A stretch of 64,000 nucleotides of DNA from Prevotella sp. (GCA_023666665.1 JAMPBN010000001.1:1113232-1177231); one strand, 5' to 3'; shown: positions 44,123 to 52,063, counted from the stretch's first letter. The notes: generated by a model from the sequence alone, not told the origin. A program made the numbers and translations.

Positions 44123-45313
44123 TTAGTTGGATTGTTTGAAGGTTAGGAGACGGTTGCGATAGTATTCGTATTGCTCGCGGCGGGCAGAGATTTCGGCAGG
44201 GATACCTTTTGTGAGGTCGTTGACCAACGCCTCGAAGCGGTCAAGGATAGCAACAATGCGCTTTTGCATAGGCAGAGGTGGAATAGGGAAAGGCATTTTC
44301 TTGAGTTTGCCCATATCAACAGATGCAAAGCCGGAAACATTAGTATTATTTTTGCAAAACTCATCAACTATAAACATATAATAGTAAATGAATTTGGTAA
44401 GGAGTTTGTCTGTCAGCGATTTGCGAACTTTCAAGTTCGTAAATCGCTGATTCGCGAGCGAATCAGCAATTATAAGAGCGTGCTCTCCGATTGTAGCAGT
44501 GGTAGTAAGTATAAAAGAGTTTGCTTCAAAAAGCCCCTTTCCTTTTATGGCTTCGGGAGTGATGTGTTGAATTGAGTCGGAGAGGATTCGACCATTTTCT
44601 CTAATATCCTCCATTCTGAACCAGGGGATAGTTCCACCTTCCCAATAGTCAGAATTATTTTTAGAGGGTGTATAACCATTTCGCAACTCAAAAACTTCTT
44701 CAAGAGGGAGCCATTGTATATTTTGCTTATCATCGGTCCCGGAGCCGGAGGCGGAGGGATTGAAGGTGAGTAAAAGATTGCGATAATATTCATATTGCTC
44801 TTTACGCGCTTGCAGCTCCGCTTGCAGCTCCGTTGCGTAGTTTGTGAAGAGGTCAAGAATCCTCGCGATTTCTTGCTGCACTTCAATCGGCGGAATGGGA
44901 ATAAGGAATTGAGCAAGTGTATTTAGCGTAATATATGGTACAGAAGCCTGCTTTTGCTCATTTAAAGCATAAGTCCTAAAAAAAGCATCAAGAAAATAAT
45001 AAAGAAATTTAGCTTGAATTTCAGGCACGAATTGCATTAAAACATACGTTCGCTGATAAGCGTTAAATTTACCTTTATGATATTTAACATTACCGATATA
45101 TCCATTTCCCGCTATTAAAAGTGCTTCACCATCAAAAGCGTAGTTGTTAATTTGGTAAACTTTTTCACTACACGTAAAAAATGGATATATTCCATGTTCT
45201 TCCATTGCGTTTGCGTTAAGTTTTCCAGATAACAGCTCACATACTTCACCTAAGGGTTTGAAGGGGACGCCGTTGGGGCAGAAGCGGTTGATTAGGTCTT
45301 TGAGGTGGCTCAT
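44123..45313 (-). CDS. hsdS: Type I restriction enzyme specificity subunit (HsdS)
   Basis: 396 aa with two target recognition domains: about 10-150 (FKPLGEVCELLSGKL, ending IPIPPIEVQQEIARILD) and about 200-360 (WLPLEEVFELRNGYT, ending FPIPPLPMQKRIVAILD). Each is followed by a conserved coiled-coil repeat, ARKEQYEYYRNLLLTF and ARREQYEYYRNRLLTF, which spaces the domains and binds HsdM. It determines the bipartite DNA site. A dense inverted repeat (44412-44467) is embedded in the second recognition domain. It lies 2 nt before hsdR and overlaps the four-helix gene by 4 nt. No invertase or spare hsdS fragment is near, so a classical shufflon is not supported. Confidence 0.93.
   Translation of the reverse strand: MSHLKDLINRFCPNGVPFKPLGEVCELLSGKLNANAMEEHGIYPFFTCSEKVYQINNYAFDGEALLIAGNGYIGNVKYHKGKFNAYQRTYVLMQFVPEIQAKFLYYFLDAFFRTYALNEQKQASVPYITLNTLAQFLIPIPPIEVQQEIARILDLFTNYATELQAELQARKEQYEYYRNLLLTFNPSASGSGTDDKQNIQWLPLEEVFELRNGYTPSKNNSDYWEGGTIPWFRMEDIRENGRILSDSIQHITPEAIKGKGLFEANSFILTTTATIGEHALIIADSLANQRFTNLKVRKSLTDKLLTKFIYYYMFIVDEFCKNNTNVSGFASVDMGKLKKMPFPIPPLPMQKRIVAILDRFEALVNDLTKGIPAEISARREQYEYYRNRLLTFKQSN
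44412..44467. repeat. Double palindrome embedded in hsdS
   Basis: TCAGCGATTTGCGAACTT (44413-44430) and AAGTTCGTAAATCGCTGA (44433-44450) are inverted repeats of 18 bp with one G-T mismatch and a two-base loop. Directly adjoining, GCTGATTCGC (44446-44455) and GCGAATCAGC (44458-44467) form a perfect 10-bp palindrome with loop GA. The two structures share five bases and stay in frame in the coding sequence. Confidence 0.85.
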
Positions 45314-45930
45314 AGGGGGTGGGGAGTATTGAGGGGTTTAGACTTGTCTGACGTGTCGGACTTGTCGAACCGGTCTGTGGGATGGGGGTTGTTGCGATAG
45401 TTTATGCGGGCGCGATACATGAGTTCTTTGATGCCGCCTTGTTCAAGGAATTGTTGTTGCTGCTTTTCAATTAGTTTGCGCAGTAGGTAGGTGGTTTGGT
45501 TGATGAGAGTAATGCAAAGGTTGCAATACTCTTCAGGAGAGTATCGGTCTGAGTTAGCTGTGGGGTTAGCTTTGAATTCGTCGGAGCGAATATAGTTGCG
45601 TAACCGCTGAAGCCGGTGATAATTCATAGACCATTGTTGCAAATTGTTTACTCGGAGGTAGTCTTGATAGTCCAGGAGCAGTTCCTCGAGGGAGGCTTTG
45701 GCTACGTTTGTAAGTTTAATTTCGGTTTCTTTTGACGTAGCTGATGCTGCGCTTCCTTCGGCAATGTTTTGCTTTCCGGAGCGCGCAGCTTGAACCATTT
45801 GGTCAACGGTGCGGTCTTTGACTTGAAGAAATCTCCGGGTGAACACTACCGTCAGGTCATAAATGGCTTCCGATAGTTGATAGGCAAGGAGGTTTCTATA
45901 ACCGCCGGCTTTAGGCAGGAAGTTACTCAT
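45310..45930 (-). CDS. Four-helix-bundle protein (S23/IVP-like) with a suffix domain, inside the restriction operon
   Basis: 206 aa. Residues about 10-125 match the four-helix-bundle family (S23 or intervening-sequence-protein type): AYQLSEAIYDLTVVFTRRFL, DQMVQAARSGKQNIAEGSAA and KASLEELLLDYQDYLR. The following part (about 126-180, EYCNLCITLINQTTYLLRKL) fits a four-helix-bundle suffix domain. The C-terminus (about 185-206) is low complexity, with KSDTSDKS encoded by 9-nt repeats. Small bundle proteins of this type are often near mobile or accessory genes; their function is not established. It lies 15 nt after hsdM and overlaps hsdS by 4 nt, so it is firmly in the operon. Confidence 0.75.
   Translation of the reverse strand: MSNFLPKAGGYRNLLAYQLSEAIYDLTVVFTRRFLQVKDRTVDQMVQAARSGKQNIAEGSAASATSKETEIKLTNVAKASLEELLLDYQDYLRVNNLQQWSMNYHRLQRLRNYIRSDEFKANPTANSDRYSPEEYCNLCITLINQTTYLLRKLIEKQQQQFLEQGGIKELMYRARINYRNNPHPTDRFDKSDTSDKSKPLNTPHPL
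45343..45378. repeat. Four imperfect 9-nt tandem units at the 3' end of the four-helix gene
   Basis: Plus-strand units CTTGTCTGA, CGTGTCGGA, CTTGTCGAA and CCGGTCTGT follow without a gap. They are in frame with the minus-strand gene and related to the repeat in hsdR. Confidence 0.65.
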
Positions 45931-45945
45931 TCAGCGGGTTCTTTC

Positions 45946-47514
45946 TCATACCGGGTCAGCTTCGAGTTCACGGATGGTGGCATCGATTTCCGCACGGAGC
46001 TTGTTTTCATGCTCTACTATGCGGGCTATGCGAGCATTTAACTCTTTAATATCGGTTTGGGGGCGGGTGTCTTCGGCTTCTACGTAGGAGCTGACGGAGA
46101 GGTTGTAGCCGTTGGCGGCAATGGTGGCATTGTCAACGAGTGCCGAGAAATGTTGCACCTCTTTGCGGTCGGCGTACTCGGCAATAATGGCCTCGATGTT
46201 TTCGGGCGAGAGTTTGTTTTTGTTGCCCTCGTGAACAAAGAGGTTTGAAGCGTCGATAAAGAGAGTCTTGTTCTCAGTTTTCGACTTCTTCAGAACTATG
46301 ATGCAGGTTGCAATGGTTACGCCGAAAAAGAGGTTTGGCGGCAGTTGAATAACGGTGTCAACGTAGTTGTTGTCAACGAGATATTGACGGATTTTCTGCT
46401 CCTTTCCGCCGCGATAAAGTACTCCGGGGAACTCGACGATAGCGGCAGTACCCTCAGTTGAGAGCCAAGCGAGCATATGCATAGTGAATGCCAGGTCGCT
46501 CTTGCTCTTGGGGGCAAGCACTCCGGCGGGAGCAAAGCGAGGGTCGTTGATGAGCAGAGGGTTGTCATCGCCAATCCACTTGGTAGAGTAGGGAGGGTTG
46601 CTGACTATTGCATCAAACGGTTCCTCATCCCAATGGTAGGGTTCGAGCAAGGTGTCGCCATTGTGGATGTCAAACTTGTTGTAGTTGATATTGTGGAGGA
46701 ACATATTGATGCGGCAGAGGTTGTAGGTTGTGATGTTCAACTCCTGACCGAAGAATCCTTGCTTAACGTTGTCAGTTCCGAGAATCTTGGCGAACTTCAA
46801 AAGCAGAGAGCCGGAACCACAGGCCGGGTCGTAGACTTTGTTGACCCACTGGCGATTGTGGCTGACGATGCGGGCAAGCAATTCGCTCACCTCCTGCGGG
46901 GTGTAGTATTCGCCGCCGCTCTTGCCGGCATTGGAGGCATACATTGCCATAAGATACTCGTAAGCATCGCCGAAGAGGTCAATCTGATTGTCTTCATATT
47001 CGCCCTTGAGATCAATGTTGCCGATGTTGTTGAGAATCTTTGTCAGCTGCTCGTTGCGTTTCTCTATGGTGCCGCCGAGCTTATTTGAGTTAACGTCGAT
47101 GTCGGCAAAGAGGCCTTTGAGGTCATCTTCGCTTTCGGTGCCGACTGCCGAAGCCTCGATAGCCTTGAAGATTTCCGAGAGAGTAACATTGAGGTTGGGG
47201 TCGCTTTTGGCCTGACGGCGCACGTTGCAGAAAAGCTGCGAGGGAAGAATGAAGAAGCCCTTTTCACGTACAAGGTCATCCTTGGCGGCAGCGGCCTCTT
47301 CGTCGGAGAAAGTTGTATAGTCAAAGTCGGCATATCCGGCTTCGCGCTGCATACGGTTGATGTAGTTGGTGATGTTCTCCGAAATAAAGCGGTAGAACAA
47401 TATGCCGAGTACATAAGATTTGAAATCCCAGCCATCAACTGAGTTGCGGAGGTCTTCAGCTGTGGCCCAAATCGCCTTGAAAAGTTCTTGTTTTTGTTGA
47501 GTGCTTGTTGCCAT
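45946..47514 (-). CDS. hsdM: Type I restriction enzyme methyltransferase subunit (HsdM)
   Basis: 522 aa N6-adenine methyltransferase. The N-terminal helical domain (about 8-150) has LFKAIWATAEDLRNSVDGWD. The SAM-binding motif I is DPACGSGSLLLKF, the catalytic motif IV is SNPPYSTKW, and GEYYTPQEVSELLARI is the usual lead into the core. The C-terminal helices (about 480-520) contact HsdS. It methylates the HsdS-specified site and forms the modification complex. First gene of the hsdM, four-helix, hsdS, hsdR operon; its likely promoter (47557-47550) overlaps that of gyrB. Confidence 0.95.
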   Translation of the reverse strand: MATSTQQKQELFKAIWATAEDLRNSVDGWDFKSYVLGILFYRFISENITNYINRMQREAGYADFDYTTFSDEEAAAAKDDLVREKGFFILPSQLFCNVRRQAKSDPNLNVTLSEIFKAIEASAVGTESEDDLKGLFADIDVNSNKLGGTIEKRNEQLTKILNNIGNIDLKGEYEDNQIDLFGDAYEYLMAMYASNAGKSGGEYYTPQEVSELLARIVSHNRQWVNKVYDPACGSGSLLLKFAKILGTDNVKQGFFGQELNITTYNLCRINMFLHNINYNKFDIHNGDTLLEPYHWDEEPFDAIVSNPPYSTKWIGDDNPLLINDPRFAPAGVLAPKSKSDLAFTMHMLAWLSTEGTAAIVEFPGVLYRGGKEQKIRQYLVDNNYVDTVIQLPPNLFFGVTIATCIIVLKKSKTENKTLFIDASNLFVHEGNKNKLSPENIEAIIAEYADRKEVQHFSALVDNATIAANGYNLSVSSYVEAEDTRPQTDIKELNARIARIVEHENKLRAEIDATIRELEADPV

Positions 47515-47545
47515 TGGTTTATTATTTTGTTTGGTTATTTTTCTG

Positions 47546-47577
47546 TTTGCAAAGTTACGAAAAATTTCCTAACTTTG
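47546..47577 (+). promoter_or_regulatory. Promoter of gyrB
   Basis: TTTG (47546-47549) and TAACTTTG (47570-47577) with a 20-nt spacer. The start codon is 23 nt after the box. It overlaps the divergent promoter of the restriction operon. Confidence 0.65.
47550..47557 (-). promoter_or_regulatory. -7 box (TAACTTTG) of the restriction-modification operon
   Basis: Exact consensus on the minus strand, 35 nt upstream of the hsdM ATG. It directly abuts the -33 TTTG of the gyrB promoter. Confidence 0.5.
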
Positions 47578-47600
47578 CACGTGTAAAACTATGTATATTT

Positions 47601-49556
47601 ATGATTGAAGAAGAAGAAAAAGTTAGCGCCGAATATGGCGCGAGTTCCATTCAGGTGCTTGAAGGTCTTGAGGCAGTAAGAAAGCGACCTGCAATGTATA
47701 TCGGCGACATCAGCGCCAAGGGTTTGCATCATTTGGTATATGAAGTTGTAGACAACTCTATTGACGAAGCTTTGGCCGGTTATGCCACTCATATCGACGT
47801 AGTAATCAACGAGGACAACTCCATAACCGTGGTTGATAATGGCCGCGGCATCCCCGTGGATATGCACGAAAAGGAGCACAAGAGCGCCCTTGAGGTGGTT
47901 CTGACAGTACTCCACGCCGGCGGTAAGTTCAATAAGGACTCATATAAAGTATCCGGCGGTCTGCACGGCGTGGGCGTAAGCTGCGTAAACGCTCTGTCAA
48001 CCTATCTACGCGCCGAGGTGCGCCGCAACGGCAAGGTATATATGCAGGAATACTCCTGTGGCAAACCTACCAGCGAGCTCGCCGTTGTCGGCGAAAGCGA
48101 AACCACGGGTACTACGGTGACGTTCAAGCCCGACGGCTCGATTTTCGTTGAAACTGTTTATAACTACGACACCCTTGCCAACCGTCTGCGCGACCTTGCA
48201 TTCCTCAACGCCGGAATCACGCTGACCTTGACCGATAAGCGCGAACGTGATGCCGACGGCAACGCCCGCACCGAGACGTTTTACTCTGAGCAGGGACTGG
48301 AAGACTTTGTTCGCTACATCGACGCAAAACGCACTCCGTTGATTGAACACGTTATCCACCTCAACACCGAGCGTCAAGGTATTCCGGTAGAAGTTGCTCT
48401 GACGTATAATACCGACTTCAACGAAAACGTCTATTCATTCGTCAACAACATCAACACATATGAGGGCGGTACCCACCTGACCGGCTTCAAACGCGCCGTA
48501 GGCTTCTCAATCCGCAAATATGCCGAAGACAACAAGATGCTCGAGAAGCTTGCCAAAGACAAAATTGAGCTTACCAGCGGCGACTATATGCTGGGGCTCA
48601 CTGCTGTAATCTCCGTAAAAGTTATGGAGCCGCAGTTTGAGGGTCAGACCAAGACCAAGCTCGGCAACAATGAAGTGATGGGCGCGGTGCAGACGGCAGT
48701 AGCCGAAGCAATGCGTAACTACCTTGAGGAACACCCCAAAGAAGCCAAAACCATTACTGACAAGATTATCCTCTCGGCATCAGCCCGCCACGCTGCCCTC
48801 AAGGCCCGCACGGAGATTCTGCGCAAGTCGCCCCTTGGCGGTGCCGGACTCCCCGGCAAACTTGCCGACTGCTCCAGCCGCATTGCCGAAGACTGCGAAC
48901 TCTTCATAGTCGAAGGTGACTCTGCAGGCGGTTCTGCAAAGAAAGCCCGCGACCGCCACACGCAGGCCATCCTCCCGATCCGAGGCAAAATCCTTAACGT
49001 TGAAAAAGCCTCACGCAACAAGATTTTCGAGAACCAGGAAATCACGGCGCTGTATCGCGCCCTGCGAGTTGTGCCTAACCCCGAAGATGAAGAAGACGTT
49101 GACACCAGCAAGATTGCATATCACAAGATTATCATAATGACCGATGCTGATGTCGATGGCTCACACATCGACACTCTGCTGATGACATTCTTCTTCCGCA
49201 AGATGCGCTCCGTGATTGAAAACGGCTATCTCTACATTGCATCATCACCTTTATATAAGGTAAGTCTCAAAAACGGCAAAAAAGCGGAATACTGCTGGGA
49301 CGACCGTCAGCTTCGCGAAGCAATTGAGAAAGTTGGCCAGGGCGCACAAGTGCAACGCTACAAAGGTCTGGGCGAAATGGATGCCAATGAGCTGAAGGAA
49401 ACCACTATGGACCCTGAGAATCGCATCCTCAAACAGGTTCACATCAGCGATGCCATTGAGGCCGACCGCGTATTCTCGATGCTGATGGGTGAGGACGTGG
49501 CTATTCGTCGCGACTTCATCGAAGCAAACGCCGTTTACGCCAACATTGACGCTTGA
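47601..49556 (+). CDS. gyrB: DNA gyrase subunit B
   Basis: 651 aa from the ATG at 47601; an upstream TTG (47505) lies before the promoter and is rejected. GHKL ATPase: EVVDNSIDEALAG, VDNGRGIPVD and SGGLHGVGVSCVNALS; then the transducer domain and TOPRIM EGDSAGGSAKKARDR with DADVDGSHI. The closing QRYKGLGEMDANELKETTMD is gyrase-like, and the absence of the long insert of proteobacterial GyrB gives a length near 650 aa. ParE is the alternative, but the motifs and length favour GyrB. It supplies ATP-driven negative supercoiling with GyrA, which is not in the window. Confidence 0.94.
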   Translation: MIEEEEKVSAEYGASSIQVLEGLEAVRKRPAMYIGDISAKGLHHLVYEVVDNSIDEALAGYATHIDVVINEDNSITVVDNGRGIPVDMHEKEHKSALEVVLTVLHAGGKFNKDSYKVSGGLHGVGVSCVNALSTYLRAEVRRNGKVYMQEYSCGKPTSELAVVGESETTGTTVTFKPDGSIFVETVYNYDTLANRLRDLAFLNAGITLTLTDKRERDADGNARTETFYSEQGLEDFVRYIDAKRTPLIEHVIHLNTERQGIPVEVALTYNTDFNENVYSFVNNINTYEGGTHLTGFKRAVGFSIRKYAEDNKMLEKLAKDKIELTSGDYMLGLTAVISVKVMEPQFEGQTKTKLGNNEVMGAVQTAVAEAMRNYLEEHPKEAKTITDKIILSASARHAALKARTEILRKSPLGGAGLPGKLADCSSRIAEDCELFIVEGDSAGGSAKKARDRHTQAILPIRGKILNVEKASRNKIFENQEITALYRALRVVPNPEDEEDVDTSKIAYHKIIIMTDADVDGSHIDTLLMTFFFRKMRSVIENGYLYIASSPLYKVSLKNGKKAEYCWDDRQLREAIEKVGQGAQVQRYKGLGEMDANELKETTMDPENRILKQVHISDAIEADRVFSMLMGEDVAIRRDFIEANAVYANIDA

Positions 49557-49558
49557 TT

Positions 49559-49585
49559 TCGGGCTTTTTTTAAACAAAAGCCCGA
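49559..49585 (+). other. Hairpin after gyrB
   Basis: TCGGGCTTTT (49559-49568) and AAAAGCCCGA (49576-49585) are perfect reverse complements with a seven-base loop, starting 3 nt after the gyrB stop. No T-run follows on either strand outside the stem, so termination may be partial. Confidence 0.55.
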
Positions 49586-49613
49586 GGTTAAGGGTTAATG
49601 GTTAAAGGTTAAT
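49586..49613 (+). repeat. Four tandem 7-bp repeats (GGTTAAN) before rnr
   Basis: GGTTAAG, GGTTAAT, GGTTAAA and GGTTAAT follow without a gap and end 7 nt before the rnr ATG, occupying the whole leader between the gyrB hairpin and rnr. Confidence 0.75.
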
Positions 49614-49620
49614 TTTTAAT

Positions 49621-51822
49621 ATGGCAAAAGTTAAAAAAGGCGAAGAGAAGCTTTTAAATCAGATACTGGAGTTTGTTCGTCAGCAGAAGAACAACACGTT
49701 CAACTACAAACAGGTTTCGGCAGCAATCGGTGTAAAGACCGGTCCGAAGCAGCGCTCTGTAGCAATGATGCTTTATGAACTGGCATTTGATGGCGAAATA
49801 TTAGAAGTGGCTCCCGGAAAGTACAAAGCCCCGAACCGCAGCAATTATATGAGCGGCACTTTCGTGCGTCGCAGCAACGGCAAGAACTCAGTGGTTACCG
49901 ACGTTGACGGCGAGAGTATCTTCGTGGCCGAACGCAACTCAATGCACGCACTCAACGGCGACAAGGTTCGCGTAATGATATCAGCGGCACGCCGAGGTGC
50001 CGAACCCGAGGCCGAGGTAGTTGAAATCACCGAAAAGGCCGACCAGCAGTTTATCGGCGTGCTCATGGTGGAACGTGGATATGCAGTTGTTCAAACCGAC
50101 TCAAAATATCTTGCCACGGACATTTTCATACCTAAAGAACGACTCAAAGGGGGCAAAACCGGCGACAAGGTAGTAGTGAAAATCACCGACTGGCCAGAAA
50201 AGGCCAATATGCCCAAGGGCGAGGTCCTTGACGTATTGGGCAAAGAGGGTGAGAACAACACCGAGATACACGCAATTCTTGCAGAATTCGGATTGCCTTA
50301 CAAATATCCGGAATCGGTGGAACGTGTTGCAAAAAAGATCGGAGCAGGTATCACAGAAGCTGAAATCGCCAAACGCGAGGACTATCGCGAAGTACTCACT
50401 TTCACCATTGACCCGAAGGATGCCAAGGACTTTGATGACGCACTGTCAATCAAAACCTTGCCCAACGGCCATTATGAAGTTGGCGTGCACATTGCCGACG
50501 TGACTCACTACGTTCAGCCTGATACCGCGCTCGACCGCGAGGCGCAAAAACGTGCAACTTCAATATATCTGGTAGACAGAGTGGTGCCGATGCTGCCTGA
50601 ACACCTGTCGAACGGCATCTGCTCGCTGCGCCCCGATGAGGAGAAGTTGACTTTCTCGTGCATCTTTGAAATGGACGATTCCGGCACTGTTTATAACCAC
50701 CGCATAGGTCGAACGGTTATAAAAAGCAATCACCGTTATGCCTACGAGGAGGCCCAGGAGATTATTGAAACCGGCAAAGGAGACTATGTAGAGGAGATGC
50801 TCACGCTGGACAAGATTGCCAAGGCGCTGAGAGCGGAACGCTTTAAAAACGGCGCGATGGAATTTGACCGTGCCGAGGTGAAGTTCAACCTAGATGAAGA
50901 AGGGCACCCATTGGGGGTATTCTATAAGGTGTCGAAAGATGCCAATAAACTGGTTGAAGAGCTTATGCTGCTTGCCAACCGCACTGTGGCAACTTACGTA
51001 GGAAAGGTAACAGGTCGCCAAAAGGCCAAGGCGTTTGTTTATCGAATCCACGATAAACCCGATGAGGCCAAACTATCCGACCTGGCAACGTTAGCGTCTA
51101 CTTTCGGTTATAAAATCAAAACCCAGGGAACGCCCAAGGAAATCAATCGAAGCATAAACAAAATGCTCGTTGACGTTAAAGGACGCGGAGAGGAGAATCT
51201 GCTCTCAACCCTGGCAATCCGCAGTATGGCAAAGGCGATATATTCCACCGACAATATCGGCCACTACGGTTTGAGTTTTGACTACTATACCCACTTTACC
51301 TCGCCTATACGCCGCTATCCGGATATGATGGTTCATCGCTTGCTTGCCCGCTATCTCGACGGAGGACGTTCGGCAAATCAGGAGAAACTTGAAGAGCAGT
51401 GTGAACACTCGAGCCGGATGGAGCAGACGGCAGTAAGCGCCGAGCGTTCTTCAATAAAGTATAAACAGGTTGAATATATGCAAGATAAGCTCGGAGTAGA
51501 CTTTGCCGGAGTAATTACCGGAGTAACCGAGTGGGGCTTGTATGTTGAGCTGACTGAAAACCTCTGCGAGGGCTTGATTCCGGTGCGCGACCTCGGTGAT
51601 GACTACTATGAGTTGGATGAGCGCAACTATCGCCTTGTTGGCCGCAGAAGCGGAACCTCCTATCAATTGGGCGACGAAGTGGTAGTCAGAGTAGCGCGAA
51701 CCGACCTTCAGCGCAGGCTACTAGATTTTGCTTTGGTAAGCGACAAGGGCAATGGCCTTGCACGAGAGCAAGAAAAGCCTCGCAAACGCGACCACAAGAA
51801 AACCGGCTCACGCCGCAAGTAA
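49621..51822 (+). CDS. rnr: Ribonuclease R
   Basis: 733 aa 3'-to-5' exoribonuclease. An N-terminal winged-helix and cold-shock part (about 10-230; SAAIGVKTGPKQRSVAMMLY, GVLMVERGYAVVQTD) precedes the RNB domain, whose catalytic Asp cluster is in DPKDAKDFDDALS and whose core motifs are LPEHLSNGICSLRPDE and HFTSPIRRYPDMMVHRLL. The S1 domain is at about 620-705 (GVITGVTEWGLYVELTENLC), followed by a basic tail (KPRKRDHKKTGSRRK). It degrades structured RNA in turnover and quality control. Its 3' end overlaps the convergent 72-aa gene by 15 nt. Confidence 0.95.
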   Translation: MAKVKKGEEKLLNQILEFVRQQKNNTFNYKQVSAAIGVKTGPKQRSVAMMLYELAFDGEILEVAPGKYKAPNRSNYMSGTFVRRSNGKNSVVTDVDGESIFVAERNSMHALNGDKVRVMISAARRGAEPEAEVVEITEKADQQFIGVLMVERGYAVVQTDSKYLATDIFIPKERLKGGKTGDKVVVKITDWPEKANMPKGEVLDVLGKEGENNTEIHAILAEFGLPYKYPESVERVAKKIGAGITEAEIAKREDYREVLTFTIDPKDAKDFDDALSIKTLPNGHYEVGVHIADVTHYVQPDTALDREAQKRATSIYLVDRVVPMLPEHLSNGICSLRPDEEKLTFSCIFEMDDSGTVYNHRIGRTVIKSNHRYAYEEAQEIIETGKGDYVEEMLTLDKIAKALRAERFKNGAMEFDRAEVKFNLDEEGHPLGVFYKVSKDANKLVEELMLLANRTVATYVGKVTGRQKAKAFVYRIHDKPDEAKLSDLATLASTFGYKIKTQGTPKEINRSINKMLVDVKGRGEENLLSTLAIRSMAKAIYSTDNIGHYGLSFDYYTHFTSPIRRYPDMMVHRLLARYLDGGRSANQEKLEEQCEHSSRMEQTAVSAERSSIKYKQVEYMQDKLGVDFAGVITGVTEWGLYVELTENLCEGLIPVRDLGDDYYELDERNYRLVGRRSGTSYQLGDEVVVRVARTDLQRRLLDFALVSDKGNGLAREQEKPRKRDHKKTGSRRK

Positions 51823-52026
51823 CAACTGATTTTCACGGCTCCAACCCTGAGTTGAATTTCGCAGCTCAAAAGTCAGGAGTTTTCCACGATATTGATGCAG
51901 CATCTCTGCGAGGTGTTGCATCAGTTCTTTCAATGATGAAAATCCCGAAAGGGTTATGTTGAGCAGACGCAGGCCGTGGTCAGACACTGTAACGAAGAGT
52001 TTGTCGGAGAGGTTAATTTTTGTCAT
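51808..52026 (-). CDS. Small 72-aa protein of unknown function
   Basis: 72 aa with its own -7 box (52062-52055) 28 nt upstream of the ATG, which makes it a credible gene. The sequence begins MTKINLSDKLFVTVSDHGLR, has a predicted helix about 30-46 (SLKELMQHLAEMLHQYRGKL) and a closing strand with RNSTQGWSREN. I recall similar small Bacteroidales proteins with a TQGW-type ending, but their role is unknown to me. No signal peptide or transmembrane helix. It overlaps the 3' end of rnr on the opposite strand. Confidence 0.6.
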   Translation of the reverse strand: MTKINLSDKLFVTVSDHGLRLLNITLSGFSSLKELMQHLAEMLHQYRGKLLTFELRNSTQGWSRENQLLLAA

Positions 52027-52054
52027 AACTTTACGCTGTGTTTGTTTTATAGCG

Positions 52055-52062
52055 CAAAGTTA
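52055..52062 (-). promoter_or_regulatory. -7 box (TAACTTTG) of the 72-aa gene
   Basis: Exact consensus on the minus strand; it begins two bases after the terminator hairpin at 52064-52098, which fills the position of the -33 region. Confidence 0.5.
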
Positions 52063-52063
52063 G

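Noticed and set aside
41079..44126. Long plus-strand open frames opposite hsdR
   Set aside because: hsdR has complete family motifs on the minus strand. The plus-strand frames are shadows produced by codon bias.
44123..45313. hsdS as part of an invertible shufflon
   Set aside because: The two conserved repeats EQYEYYRN are direct protein repeats normal for HsdS. No second hsdS fragment or site-specific recombinase is in the window.
47505..47600. Long form of GyrB from a TTG at 47505
   Set aside because: It overlaps the hsdM start and both promoters, and the GyrB-like sequence begins at the ATG at 47601.
47601..49556. ParE (topoisomerase IV) instead of GyrB
   Set aside because: The length and the closing QRYKGLGEMDANELKETTMD region fit GyrB better. 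I did not have a tree to settle it.
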